Of a DNA stretch of 64,000 bases, positions 17,060 through 25,793 are shown piece after piece. Source of the DNA: Cryomorphaceae bacterium (GTDB taxonomy: Bacteria > Bacteroidota > Bacteroidia > Flavobacteriales_D > Cryomorphaceae); NCBI GenBank assembly GCA_003565555.1, contig PXBH01000068.1, positions 1-64,000 of the forward strand, written 5' to 3'. The position numbers and the translations under genes are program-made. Positions within the stretch are counted from its first letter, which is position 1; each line of letters begins with the position of its first letter. The notes under the pieces were generated by a model. That model did no database searches. It saw only the letters and a list, made by a program, of their open reading frames with translations, and had not been told where the DNA came from.

Positions 17060-19432
17060 TTAAAATTTGAGGTTATAGGTTACGCCCGGAATCACGGAGC
17101 CGAAGATGCTGAGTCGAAAGGCTTCGGTCATTTGCGGATTGTCCCTGTTTTGGCGGAAGAAGATGCTGTACGGATTTCGGCGTCCGTAGACGTTGTAAAG
17201 CGAAAAAGTCCAAGAGCTTTCCCATGAATCGGGGCGGTTGAGGAAGAAGAGGACTTTCTTTTTCTTCTTTTGGGGAACGAGGGTGGCCGAGAGGTCGAGG
17301 CGGTGATAGTCCGGAATGCGGGCGCCGTTTCGGTTGTTGTAGTTGGGGATGATGATGCCTTCGAAGGTGTACCGACCGTCCGGAAAAGTCACGGGCCTTC
17401 CGGTCATGTAGGCGAAGATGGCCCCGAAGCTCCATTTTTCATCGAGGCGATAATTGGCGGTGGCACTCAGATCGTGGAGTTTGTCCCAATTGCTCGGGTA
17501 CCATTCTCCGCGGTTGATTTCCTCTACCTGCAGCTCACTTCGGGCCAGGGTGTAGCTGAACCGGCCGGTGAGTCTGCCCTTGACTTTTTGCACCTGCATT
17601 TCGAGGCCGTAAGCGCGACCGATTCCTTGGAGCAGGTCTGTTTCCAAGGCCTCATTGAGCAAGAGTTGGGCATTGTCGCGGTAGTCCAACAGGTTGTTGT
17701 AATCCTTGTAATACACCTCGGCGGAAGCTTCGTAGGTATTGTCCTTGAAGTTGCGGTAATAGCCGAGCGACAATTGGTCTGCCACGGCGGGCTCCACATA
17801 TTTTCCGGAAGGGGTCCAAATATCGAGGGGGGTTGCGGCCGTGGTATTGGATACGAGGTGGATGTACTGCCGCATCCTGTTATAGCCGAGCTTTACGGAG
17901 CTGCGCGGATTGAAGGTATAATTGGCGGAGAAGCGCGGCTCGAACCCTCCGTAGTCGGCAATCCCCTCGCCGCGCCCGTAAGACCTCACGCCCGCGATGA
18001 GCTCGGGATCTGAGGGCGTATCGTCTTCATAAAGAAAAACATCCCGGGAACCGAGGTTGAGAAAACGGCTGTACCTTAACCCGTAATGAAGTGAGAGCTG
18101 CTCGTTTACCGTTTGCTTGTTGCTGATGTAAGCGGCGGCCTCCACGGCGTATTCGGGCTGCACTTCAAAGACGTTGAAAAAGCTCTCCTCACCCAGCCCT
18201 TCGGCTCGTCCGGGGCTGAAGGTGTAGTAGATGCCCTGCACCCCGAAGTCGAGGGAGTGGTCTTGGTTGGGTCGGTAGTTAAAATCAGCCTTGAGATCGT
18301 AATTGCGGATGCCGGCGCGCCAGTTGAAAGCGGTATTGCCCGTGGGGACGCCGAGCTCATAGGTGTAGTCGCTGTACACTGCCGTAAAATTGGAAAACAT
18401 ACGGGGCGAGAAGAGGTGGTTCCAGCGGAAAGTGGCCGTATTGTTGCCCCAGGAACTGGCAAACGCATCGCCGAAGCGAAAGCGATCGGCGCCGGAATAG
18501 GCCGAAAAAAACAGGCGGTTGTTCTTATTGACCGTATAATTGATCTTGGCATTGAGGTCGTAAAAAAAGAGCTGACTGCCGCGGAGGTCCGGATTGAAAA
18601 TCGGGGCGAGGAGGTCGCCGTATGAGCGCCTTCCCGCGATCATGAAGGAGGCCTTGTCCTTTACCACGGGGCCTTCGAGCATGAGCCTGCTTGAGATGAG
18701 CCCGATGCCCGCGTTGCCTTTGAATTCTTTCGAATTACCCTCCCGCTGACGCACATCGAGCACACTGCTGAGACGGCCGCCGTACTTGGCGGGTATGCCC
18801 CCGCGGAACAGGGAAATGTCCTTGACCGCATCCGCATTGAATATGGAGAAAAAACCGAAGAGGTGGGAAGAATTGAATACCACGGCCTCGTCGAGAAGAA
18901 TGAGGTTCTGATCGATATTGCCGCCGCGGACATTGAATCCCGTGGCCCCCTCGCCCACCGTGGTCACCCCGGGAAGCAATTGGATGCTGCGGATCACATC
19001 TACCTCGCCCATGAACTGCGGCAGTTCCTTGATCATTTTTGAATCCATGCGGCTCACGCCCGTCTCCAGGCTCGACACATTGCGGTTGGCCCGCTCGGAG
19101 GTCACCTCTACCGCCTCGAGTTGAAGGCGATCCGGGATGAGTTCCACATTTCGCGTGACATCCTCCGTGAGCGATATTTCAGTTTCGAAAGGCTGATAGC
19201 CTATGAAGTTAAAAACGGCCGTGTAACTGCCGGGAAGCAAAGAAACTGTGTAGTATCCGTAAAGGTTGGCGGCAGCCCCGCTTTCGGCCTCTTCGATGTA
19301 CACCGTAGCCCCGATCAGCTCCTCCCCCGTCTCCGCATCGCGAATATAACCGCTGAGGCTCACTTTATTTTGCGAAAGCAAGACCGAAGGCAGGCAAGCG
19401 ATGAGAAGTATGAAGTACAGATTTCTGATCAT
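17060..19432 (-). CDS. TonB-dependent receptor with carboxypeptidase-like N-domain
   Basis: A 790-residue outer-membrane receptor. The start at 19432 (ATG) gives a signal peptide ending LLSQ; an ATG eight codons upstream was not used because it would push the signal peptide inward. A carboxypeptidase-regulatory-like domain follows (LSGYIRDAETGEELIGATVY, residues about 25-105). The plug domain contains FMGEVDVIRSIQLLPGVTTV and GFNVRGGNIDQNLILLDEA (residues about 140-190). A beta-barrel follows, ending in phenylalanine (VTYNLKF). It imports an unknown substrate using TonB/ExbBD energy. The DUF4249 lipoprotein lies 6 bases downstream in the same operon. Confidence 0.92.
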   Translation of the reverse strand: MIRNLYFILLIACLPSVLLSQNKVSLSGYIRDAETGEELIGATVYIEEAESGAAANLYGYYTVSLLPGSYTAVFNFIGYQPFETEISLTEDVTRNVELIPDRLQLEAVEVTSERANRNVSSLETGVSRMDSKMIKELPQFMGEVDVIRSIQLLPGVTTVGEGATGFNVRGGNIDQNLILLDEAVVFNSSHLFGFFSIFNADAVKDISLFRGGIPAKYGGRLSSVLDVRQREGNSKEFKGNAGIGLISSRLMLEGPVVKDKASFMIAGRRSYGDLLAPIFNPDLRGSQLFFYDLNAKINYTVNKNNRLFFSAYSGADRFRFGDAFASSWGNNTATFRWNHLFSPRMFSNFTAVYSDYTYELGVPTGNTAFNWRAGIRNYDLKADFNYRPNQDHSLDFGVQGIYYTFSPGRAEGLGEESFFNVFEVQPEYAVEAAAYISNKQTVNEQLSLHYGLRYSRFLNLGSRDVFLYEDDTPSDPELIAGVRSYGRGEGIADYGGFEPRFSANYTFNPRSSVKLGYNRMRQYIHLVSNTTAATPLDIWTPSGKYVEPAVADQLSLGYYRNFKDNTYEASAEVYYKDYNNLLDYRDNAQLLLNEALETDLLQGIGRAYGLEMQVQKVKGRLTGRFSYTLARSELQVEEINRGEWYPSNWDKLHDLSATANYRLDEKWSFGAIFAYMTGRPVTFPDGRYTFEGIIIPNYNNRNGARIPDYHRLDLSATLVPQKKKKKVLFFLNRPDSWESSWTFSLYNVYGRRNPYSIFFRQNRDNPQMTEAFRLSIFGSVIPGVTYNLKF

Positions 19433-19580
19433 AACAAAAGCAGTCGTCGCGTGCAAAAGTGGTTAATACTGACGACCCTGTCCGGAAAATCGTATGGATG
19501 GGAGAGGAAAATGATGGATGGTATCGACTTACCGCAAATCGACCGTCCGCGGTTCGCTTATTTTTCACAAGTTTGTATCC

Positions 19581-20690
19581 GTGAGTGTAGCAAGCGTATG
19601 GAAATACATGGTGCCGGCAGCGGTCGTGTTCATGCTCGGGGGGCTCAGCGCCTCGGCGCAGGACGATTCCGAGCAGCCGGTACAATTCAGCATCAGCGGC
19701 AGTATCGATGTCTTTTACGCCTTCGACTTTAACAATCCCGGCTCGGACAGTCGTCAGCCTTTTTTCTACAACCACAACCGGCACAACGAGTTCAACCTCA
19801 ACCTCGGCATCATCAGCGCGGAAGTCGCGCACGAGCGTTACCGCGCGGTGCTTGCCCTGCAAACGGGCACCTATGCCGCAGACAATTACGCCGAAGAACC
19901 CGTCGAACTGCGCAATATTTTCGAAGCTTACGCGGGCTTGTGCCTTTCGGCAAATCAGGACCTTTGGCTCGACGTGGGGGTATTTGAATCGCACATCGGT
20001 TTCGAATACGCCGAATCCGCAAAAAACCCCACCCTGACCCGCTCGCTGGTGGCGGAGCATTCACCCTACTTCCTCACAGGGGCCCGGCTCACGTGGCAAG
20101 CCGACGAGAAATGGACCTTCCTGCTCACCGCCGCCAACGGTTGGCAGCGCATACGGCGGGTGCGCGGCAATTCGCTGCTCTCCTTCGGCTCGCAGGTTTA
20201 CTACAAGCCCTCCGAAGATTGGGAGCTCAACTGGAGCACCCTCATCGGTACGGACGACCCCGATACCGAGCGGCGGATGATCTTTTACAACAACCTCTAC
20301 GCGGAAAAAAACCTGACGGAAAAGCTGCGGCTTACGGCGGGCTTCGACATAGGTGCGCGACAGGCCGCGCGGGGGAGCGAGCGGTACGATGCTTTCCTGA
20401 CGCCGACCCTGATTTTGCGCTGTAAATTCACCGACCGCTGGGCCGCCGCCCTGCGCGGGGAGTACTACCACGACCCCGAGGGAGCCGTGATTCCCACGGA
20501 GACCGACGAGGGATTCGAGGCTGCCGGTTATTCTGTCAACATCGACTACAGTCCGCGCCCGGGCGTAATATGCCGTGTGGAGTGGCGGCGCTTTGAAGGG
20601 CGCAACCCCGTATTCTCCGAGCCCGGAGGGCCGGGGAGGGACAATATGTTTGTGGCAGCGTCGGTGGCGGTGCTTTTCGGGGGGCGGTGA
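19581..20690 (+). CDS. Outer-membrane beta-barrel porin (BBP2-like)
   Basis: A 369-residue protein with a signal peptide ending SASAQ, then alternating beta-strand sequence (FSISGSIDVFYAFDFNNPGS, FNLNLGIISAEVAHERYRAV, DLWLDVGVFESHIGFEYAES). The layout resembles the putative beta-barrel porin-2 family. The GTG at 19581 is preferred because a -7-like box TATTTTTC lies at 19559-19566, but the same frame stays open to an ATG at 19518, and an ATG at 19608 also begins a usable signal peptide. It is transcribed divergently from the TonB receptor gene, with 148 bases between. The transported solute is unknown. Confidence 0.72.
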   Translation: MSVASVWKYMVPAAVVFMLGGLSASAQDDSEQPVQFSISGSIDVFYAFDFNNPGSDSRQPFFYNHNRHNEFNLNLGIISAEVAHERYRAVLALQTGTYAADNYAEEPVELRNIFEAYAGLCLSANQDLWLDVGVFESHIGFEYAESAKNPTLTRSLVAEHSPYFLTGARLTWQADEKWTFLLTAANGWQRIRRVRGNSLLSFGSQVYYKPSEDWELNWSTLIGTDDPDTERRMIFYNNLYAEKNLTEKLRLTAGFDIGARQAARGSERYDAFLTPTLILRCKFTDRWAAALRGEYYHDPEGAVIPTETDEGFEAAGYSVNIDYSPRPGVICRVEWRRFEGRNPVFSEPGGPGRDNMFVAASVAVLFGGR

Positions 20691-20776
20691 AAGCAGGTAG
20701 ACACCACTTTTGTTGTGGGTTTATAGTTGGCGAACTCGATGAGGCGCGTTTAGCGACAAGGAGTTTTCCGGACAAA

Positions 20777-21352
20777 CGGCTACGCAGCATTTGCAATGCT
20801 ACAGCCGTGCCGGGCAAGCCCGACAGCTAACCGCAATATTGTCGCTGTCGCGGCTCATTTGTTGCGACCACACAAGTCACAAAGTGTACAAAGTGAGCAG
20901 GACGCAAGCAGTGCCTGAACGCGTGCCGTCACGATTTACGGCTACGCAGCATTTGCAATGCTGCGGCCGTGCCGCGCAAGCCCGACAGCTAACCCCAATG
21001 TTGTCGCTGTCGCGGCTCATTTGTTGCGACCGCATAAGTCACAAAGTGTAAAAAGTGAGCAGGACGCAAGCATTGCCTGAAGGCGTGCCGTCACGGTTTA
21101 CGGCTACGCAGCATTTGCAATGCTGCGGCCGTGCCGGGCAAGCCCGACAGCTAACCCCAATGTTGTCGCTGTCGCGGCTCATTTGTTGCGACCACATAAG
21201 TCACAAAGTGTACAAAGTGAGCAGGACGCAAGCAGTGCCTGAACGCGTGCCGTCACGATTTACGGCTACGCAGCATTTGTAATGCTGCGGCCGTGCCGCG
21301 CAAGCCCGACAGCTAACCCCAATGTTGTCGCTGTCGCGGCTCATTTGTTGCG
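20777..21352. repeat. 162-bp tandem repeat, about 3.6 copies
   Basis: Units begin CGGCTACGCAGCATTT at 20777, 20939, 21101 and 21263, exactly 162 bases apart; the last is cut short at about 21352. Copies differ by only a few substitutions. Each unit contains three inverted repeats: GCAGCATT-TGC-AATGCTGC (the first copy has one change), CGGGC-AA-GCCCG (disrupted by substitution in copies 2 and 4), and GACAGC...GCTGTC with about 16 bases between. It is noncoding in appearance and may be a structured-RNA or REP/BIME-type array. Confidence 0.9.
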
Positions 21353-21377
21353 CCCGCCGACACCCCTATCACCCACG

Positions 21378-21419
21378 CCTGCCTGCCTTCCCTATCGGGA
21401 GGTAAACAGGACAGGCAGG
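21378..21419. repeat. Imperfect inverted repeat
   Basis: Outer arms CCTGCCTG (21378-21385) and CAGGCAGG (21412-21419) enclose inner arms CTTCCC/GGGAGG around TATC. The structure is compact, with no T-run, and is probably a dispersed intergenic repeat rather than a terminator. Confidence 0.55.
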
Positions 21420-21652
21420 AATTTCCGCAAGCTGTGCTCGACCCCCTGATGCGCGCGGCCTTGGAGCCTTTGCTGAAGCGAATGGAAAGGGGGAGGTAAG
21501 GGAGCGCTCTGACTTGGGTCGTATTACAGGGGATGTTACCATTAAAATCCTTGCGGCAGAGCAAAGCTGTAATCTCGAGGTCGGCGGAAGCGGCGCCCTC
21601 TCCGTTTACGCAGGGGCGGGCCAATACGCCACCAATAAATCCCTCTCTCTTT

Positions 21653-22321
21653 TCAAAGGCGGCGAAAATTCTTTGATGAACCCGCCAAAAACCTTCCGAT
21701 TTCCTTCCCGATTTCCGCGCCGCGATCAAAAATCATGAAGTGATTGCCCCCGCGAATCATCACGGCATCGCGCACGGAAGATGCGGGAAAAACGCGGTCG
21801 GCGGTGCCGTGGATCCTCAAATAGGGCGCGGCAATCCCGGGCGGCTCCCAATCGAGCACGGCACAGGCGCCGAAGGTCATGAAATCTGCATCACTCTCGC
21901 GGAGCATCTCGAGAAAGAGCGCCCTGCCTTCCGGCGATTTGGAGGTGAAACGGTCGCCGGCCGTGCCGAGGGCCTGCAGGAGCGGCTTGGAAATCACGGG
22001 GCCCGCACGAAGCGCAGCCGCCGCGCGAATCGGAGCGGCCATTTCCGCGCGCTCCACAGCGGTGGAGATCAATACGAGTCCTTCAACCTCTGCAAGGTGC
22101 GCCCACTCCTGCGCGATCATTCCGCCGAGCGAAACCCCGCCGATGAAGTAGGGCGGTTCAGGGCGGTAGTGCTCGATCAACTTTTCCGCATAGGCTCCCA
22201 AATCTGCGGCACTGCCGGGCGGGATCCATGGCAATGCAATCACCTCCGCATCAGGACCGCAATCGAGGTTGCGGTACATTCGGGGATCGGCACCGAGGCC
22301 CGGAAGCAGGTAGAGTCTCAC
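21653..22321 (-). CDS. Alpha/beta hydrolase
   Basis: A 222-residue alpha/beta hydrolase. The start MRLYLLPGLGADPRMY contains the oxyanion-side loop, the nucleophile elbow GVSLGGM has S64, and the acid and His of the triad are probably in HGTADRVFP and GGNHFM near the C-terminus. The same frame is open 17 codons further upstream, but a perfect -7 box TATCTTTG (22338-22331) lies inside that extension, so the GTG at 22321 is the better start. The mRNA leader would be only a few bases. Substrate unknown; such short hydrolases are often carboxylesterases or lipases. Confidence 0.83.
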   Translation of the reverse strand: MRLYLLPGLGADPRMYRNLDCGPDAEVIALPWIPPGSAADLGAYAEKLIEHYRPEPPYFIGGVSLGGMIAQEWAHLAEVEGLVLISTAVERAEMAAPIRAAAALRAGPVISKPLLQALGTAGDRFTSKSPEGRALFLEMLRESDADFMTFGACAVLDWEPPGIAAPYLRIHGTADRVFPASSVRDAVMIRGGNHFMIFDRGAEIGKEIGRFLAGSSKNFRRL

Positions 22322-22330
22322 GTCGGGGAA

Positions 22331-22338
22331 CAAAGATA
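22331..22338 (-). promoter_or_regulatory. -7 box (TATCTTTG) of the alpha/beta hydrolase gene
   Basis: A perfect TAnnTTTG on the minus strand, nine bases before the GTG at 22321. It lies inside the longer open frame and so decides the start. It is divergent from the TonB receptor promoter 73 bases away. Confidence 0.7.
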
Positions 22339-22410
22339 GCACAAGAGGGGCAGTGCGCGCGCGGTCCGGCACTTTTGATTTTCCCGGAAAGGGAAAGCCG
22401 ATAATTGATG

Positions 22411-22418
22411 TATGTTTG
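22411..22418 (+). promoter_or_regulatory. -7 box (TATGTTTG) of the TonB receptor gene
   Basis: A perfect TAnnTTTG, 19 bases before the ATG at 22438. It forms a compact divergent promoter region with the hydrolase gene. Confidence 0.7.
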
Positions 22419-22437
22419 CCCCCCTAAAACGGTAAAT

Positions 22438-24387
22438 ATGCTGCGAAAAATTACTGCAATTACAGCACTTATCTTACTCAGCGCAAGTGTACAATCACAA
22501 ACGAAAGGATATGTAGACACAGTGGAGGTCACAGGCACACAGATCCCCTTGAGAATTCAGGAAACGGGGAGAAACATCTCGGTGATCAGTGCCGAAGTAA
22601 TCCGCGAGATGCCGGCAGTATCCATAGACGAAATCCTGCAATTCGTGCCGGGCGTAGAGGTGCAATCGCGCGGCGGATTCGGCGTGCAGGCCAACATCCT
22701 GATGCGGGGGTCTACCTTCACCCAAGTGCTCATCCTTGTAGACGGGATGCGCATCAATGACCCGCTTACGGGCCACTTCAACGGGTACATTCCCGTGGCC
22801 AAAGACGAAATAGAAAGAATTGAGGTACTTCGCGGACCGGCTGCGGCCATGTACGGTCCCGATGCCATGGGCGGCCTGATCAATATCGTCACAAAAACAT
22901 TTGCCGGGACTACGCCTGAAGGAATCGGCGGCACCGCCGACATCGGGATCGGGTCTAACCGGCACATCAACGGAGCGGCGAGCGTAAGCGGCAGAAATGA
23001 TCGGTTCTCTTGGAACGTATCCGGTATGATCAACAATGCCGACGGAGAGCGGATTCCCGGACAAATCAATGCTGACGGAGACGCACTTGAGCCCTTTCGC
23101 ACCTTCTTCGAAATGCACACGGTCGGCGCCTCCCTGGCTTATAAAATCAAAGATAATTTGCGGGTCAAATTTCGTACTTCTTACGACTACCGTGATTTTA
23201 ACGCGCGGTATTTTTATACCAACCTGGCTTCCGACAAGGCGGTAGAAACGGTATCGCAAAGCTTTTCCGTGATGCACCTCGAGCAGGTCACCGCCAAGCG
23301 GCGAAGTGATCTGCAGGTGAGCTACCGCTACAGCACGGACGATTACACATTCAGCCCCGACTTTCCTTCGACCAACAGCCACGTGATGCAATTCACCAAC
23401 GTGATCACCAACCACCTTTGGGAAGTCGACGACAGGCTCATGCTGAAAGGAGGCGTCCAGTTCACCCACCGCCAAATAGCGAGCAATGACCGCGGAAACC
23501 ACGACGACCGGCACACGGGGGTCTACGCTATGGCCCTCTACCGCCCGGCAGAAAGCCTGCACATCACCGGAAGCATACGCGCCGATTACGATGAAAATTA
23601 CGGCCTCGAATACCTGCCCCAGCTCAACTTCTCCTATGCACACAGCGAGGGGCTTACCTTGCGCGGAGCGGCGGGTCGCAGCATCCGCGCGGCAGATTAC
23701 ACGGAACGCTTTGTGAGCAATAACCTCTCAAACCTCACCCCCGGAAGAAGCCTCGGAAATCCCGATCTCCTCGCCGAGGTAAGTTGGAGCCAAGAGATAG
23801 GAGCAGACATTCGACTCAGCCCGAGCCTCATGGTAAAAGCCACCGGATTTTTACGGCAGGGAGACCGCCTGATCGACTATGTGCTCACGCCCGCATCTGT
23901 GATCGGTAATGTGGGCGACCTCGATCCCGAGGGTGAGTACTTCTTTGCCCGGAACATCGCGGATGTGCGTGCTAACGGGGCGGAACTCGAACTGATTTAC
24001 ACCAAGCGGATCAATGAAAGACGGCGCATGACCTTTAGCGGAGGGTACACTTTTGTGAATACCTACAACCGCGACGGTGTGGTGAGTGTGTACATCGCCA
24101 ACCACGCCCGCCACCTCGCCACAGCCTCGGCCATGGTCACCGAAGGCCGGTGGAGCCTCAATTTGTCAACCCTCTACAAGGCGAGAGATGCACGAGCAGC
24201 AGAAGGAATCAATGCCACACTTGATCCGGACTACATGCTGTGGAACGGAAATGTGGGCTTCCGTATTTCCGAGAACTTCTCCCTCTCCGCACAAGTAATG
24301 AACATTTTCGATACGGCATATCAAAATATTCTGGGTGCGCCTATGCCGGGGCGCTGGCTGATCGGCAGTGTTCACGTACGCTTTTGA
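22438..24387 (+). CDS. TonB-dependent receptor (BtuB/CirA-like)
   Basis: A 649-residue receptor without an N-terminal carboxypeptidase-like domain. The ATG at 22438 begins a signal peptide ending VQSQ; upstream in-frame Mets lie within the promoter. The plug is clear: VEVTGTQIPLRIQETGRNIS, IDEILQFVPGVEVQSRGG, ANILMRGSTFTQVLILVDGM and RIEVLRGPAAAMYGPDAMGG (residues about 35-150). The barrel ends with F (VHVRF). The short form with this plug resembles vitamin B12 or siderophore receptors such as BtuB or CirA. It imports a scarce nutrient; which one is not visible, and no cobalamin riboswitch was seen upstream. Confidence 0.9.
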   Translation: MLRKITAITALILLSASVQSQTKGYVDTVEVTGTQIPLRIQETGRNISVISAEVIREMPAVSIDEILQFVPGVEVQSRGGFGVQANILMRGSTFTQVLILVDGMRINDPLTGHFNGYIPVAKDEIERIEVLRGPAAAMYGPDAMGGLINIVTKTFAGTTPEGIGGTADIGIGSNRHINGAASVSGRNDRFSWNVSGMINNADGERIPGQINADGDALEPFRTFFEMHTVGASLAYKIKDNLRVKFRTSYDYRDFNARYFYTNLASDKAVETVSQSFSVMHLEQVTAKRRSDLQVSYRYSTDDYTFSPDFPSTNSHVMQFTNVITNHLWEVDDRLMLKGGVQFTHRQIASNDRGNHDDRHTGVYAMALYRPAESLHITGSIRADYDENYGLEYLPQLNFSYAHSEGLTLRGAAGRSIRAADYTERFVSNNLSNLTPGRSLGNPDLLAEVSWSQEIGADIRLSPSLMVKATGFLRQGDRLIDYVLTPASVIGNVGDLDPEGEYFFARNIADVRANGAELELIYTKRINERRRMTFSGGYTFVNTYNRDGVVSVYIANHARHLATASAMVTEGRWSLNLSTLYKARDARAAEGINATLDPDYMLWNGNVGFRISENFSLSAQVMNIFDTAYQNILGAPMPGRWLIGSVHVRF

Positions 24388-24541
24388 GCCCGATGCCCGC
24401 AATGTCAGGGCTGCCGGGATAGTACTTCACACGAAGGCCTGCGATCCAAATGGCGAAGAACCGGAATTCCGGGTTCATCAAAACGTATCTTTCGTCAAGA
24501 ATGCCGGTGAAGCAAAAAATAAAAGGAGGTGAAAAGTGAAA

Positions 24542-25480
24542 TTATTCCGCTTCTGCAGATGCCTCCCGTAGCGTTCGCAAGAGCTGCTTCAACTCAGTGG
24601 TTTTCTCAGGATAACCGAGTCGGTCGTAAGAAAATATCAGGTTGTTCAGCATGCGCCCGATGATGTCGATGTTCGAGCAAGGACTGTAATGCTCTGCACC
24701 TGCCGGGATTTTCAGCTGTTCGAGATAGGAAGCAATTTCCGTTTTGTGGACGATGGCACCGCGGTTGAAAGCATTGATGTAGAAAAGTACGTCTGCGCGT
24801 TCGGCATCGGGACGGATGCGCTCCTCGATGAAGCGCATGATATTGTACTCATCCACATAGGCGAGGATAAAATGGTTCGGCAGGTTGACACCGTACACCG
24901 GCACGCCGAGGCTCTCTGCGAGAGCGATATAGATAATACTCAAGCTCAAGGGATTTCCCTTTCGGGTCTCGAGCACCGTATTGATGTAGGAGTTCTGAGC
25001 GGCGTGGTAGTTTTTCTTGTTTCCGCGAAATCCGTGTACGTCAAAGAGGATATGGTTGAATACCTTTACCTTTTCGAGGGCGGTAAGTTCATCATTGAGT
25101 TCAAGCCAGATATCCTGCCGTATCCTGTTCAGGTTGTCGCGCACTTCCGCCTCATCGAGATCGGGATATTGGTACCGCGCCACACGCAGTGCTCCTTCGA
25201 AGAGATTTTCACCCCCTTCCCGGGCCCACCTTTCGAGGCCTTTCTGCACGGCGTCAAATTGGATAAAATGGATCAGATCCTCGATGCGCTGCTGAAAGGC
25301 ATCTCCGAAGCTGTTGAGCTCCCAGAGGTTTTCCAGACGGGGAATGATCTCTTCTCCGTAAGTAGCCAAACGGGCGCGTACATGCGTGTAAACTCCCTCA
25401 TCGGGGTCATCGATCAGGTTGAGCAGCGCATCAATCTCACCATGTTTCATTTCACCATACATACGCATCGGTCGGTGCAT
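24542..25480 (-). CDS. SirB1/transglutaminase-like protein
   Basis: A 312-residue cytoplasmic protein of the SirB1-like group with a transglutaminase-like core: FNHILFDVHGFRGNKKNYHA, NSYINTVLETRKGNPLSLSI and LGVPVYGVNLPNHFILAYVD (residues about 140-215). In SirB1-type proteins the catalytic Cys of true transglutaminases is usually lost; here the matching region reads GNPLSLS with no Cys, so enzymatic activity is doubtful. The first 120 residues are helical. The ATG at 25480 follows a TAATTTTA box (25500-25493) by 12 bases; later Mets (MYGE, MKHGE) are possible starts. Function unknown. Confidence 0.72.
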   Translation of the reverse strand: MHRPMRMYGEMKHGEIDALLNLIDDPDEGVYTHVRARLATYGEEIIPRLENLWELNSFGDAFQQRIEDLIHFIQFDAVQKGLERWAREGGENLFEGALRVARYQYPDLDEAEVRDNLNRIRQDIWLELNDELTALEKVKVFNHILFDVHGFRGNKKNYHAAQNSYINTVLETRKGNPLSLSIIYIALAESLGVPVYGVNLPNHFILAYVDEYNIMRFIEERIRPDAERADVLFYINAFNRGAIVHKTEIASYLEQLKIPAGAEHYSPCSNIDIIGRMLNNLIFSYDRLGYPEKTTELKQLLRTLREASAEAE

Positions 25481-25793
25481 TTGTTGTGGGCTAAAATTAG
25501 GCGGTCGATGGGTTGCCGCAGCGCTTCCCGCACCTACTTATCAGCAGCAGCGTGTTAATCGCACCTCGAAAAGCAGTTTGAAATGTGATGTACATCACAC
25601 ACTTCCGTGTAAAAATCGGGCAGCAGAAGCATCTGCCGCCATCCGATTACGACCGGGGTGCCGCGAAGCCGGTTCCGCCATGAAGCGGAAAAACATATCC
25701 GCTCATCTACGAAAAGAATCCGTTCGTATACTATAATTTCGATTGCACGCGATGCCGCGCACTTTTGTCCCGTCATTAAAATTGAATGTCGTG
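25481..25793. other. 313-bp divergent promoter region
   Basis: It separates the SirB1-like gene (minus) from a TonB receptor gene (plus). It contains a perfect 16-bp CRP/FNR-like palindrome at 25584-25599, a -7-like box for the minus gene at 25493-25500, and for the plus gene a weak CACTTTTG at 25760-25767. No gene. Confidence 0.55.
25584..25599. promoter_or_regulatory. CRP/FNR-type palindrome TGTGATGTACATCACA
   Basis: A perfect dyad with the exact TGTGA-N6-TCACA form recognised by CRP-type regulators in other bacteria. It lies 85 bases upstream of the SirB1-like gene's -7-like box and about 160 bases upstream of the TonB receptor box. Binding by a CRP/FNR-family protein of this organism is inference. 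Confidence 0.55.

Larger units (their letters stand above)
20691..21652. other. 962-bp intergenic region with tandem repeats
   Basis: Positions 20777-21352 are a 162-bp tandem repeat, and 21378-21419 holds a further inverted repeat; both are listed separately. The stretch 21420-21652 contains no supported gene or signal. Because the repeat period is divisible by three, open frames run through the array and encode a repeating 54-residue Cys/Arg/Ser-rich product with no homology I recognise. Confidence 0.6.

Noticed and set aside
20791-21282. Open frames through the 162-bp repeat
   Set aside because: They arise because the period is divisible by three; the product is a repeating 54-residue unit without known features, and no ribosome-binding sequence precedes it.
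22495-23643. 382-residue minus-strand open frame
   Set aside because: Antisense of the TonB receptor gene, whose plug and barrel motifs are clear.
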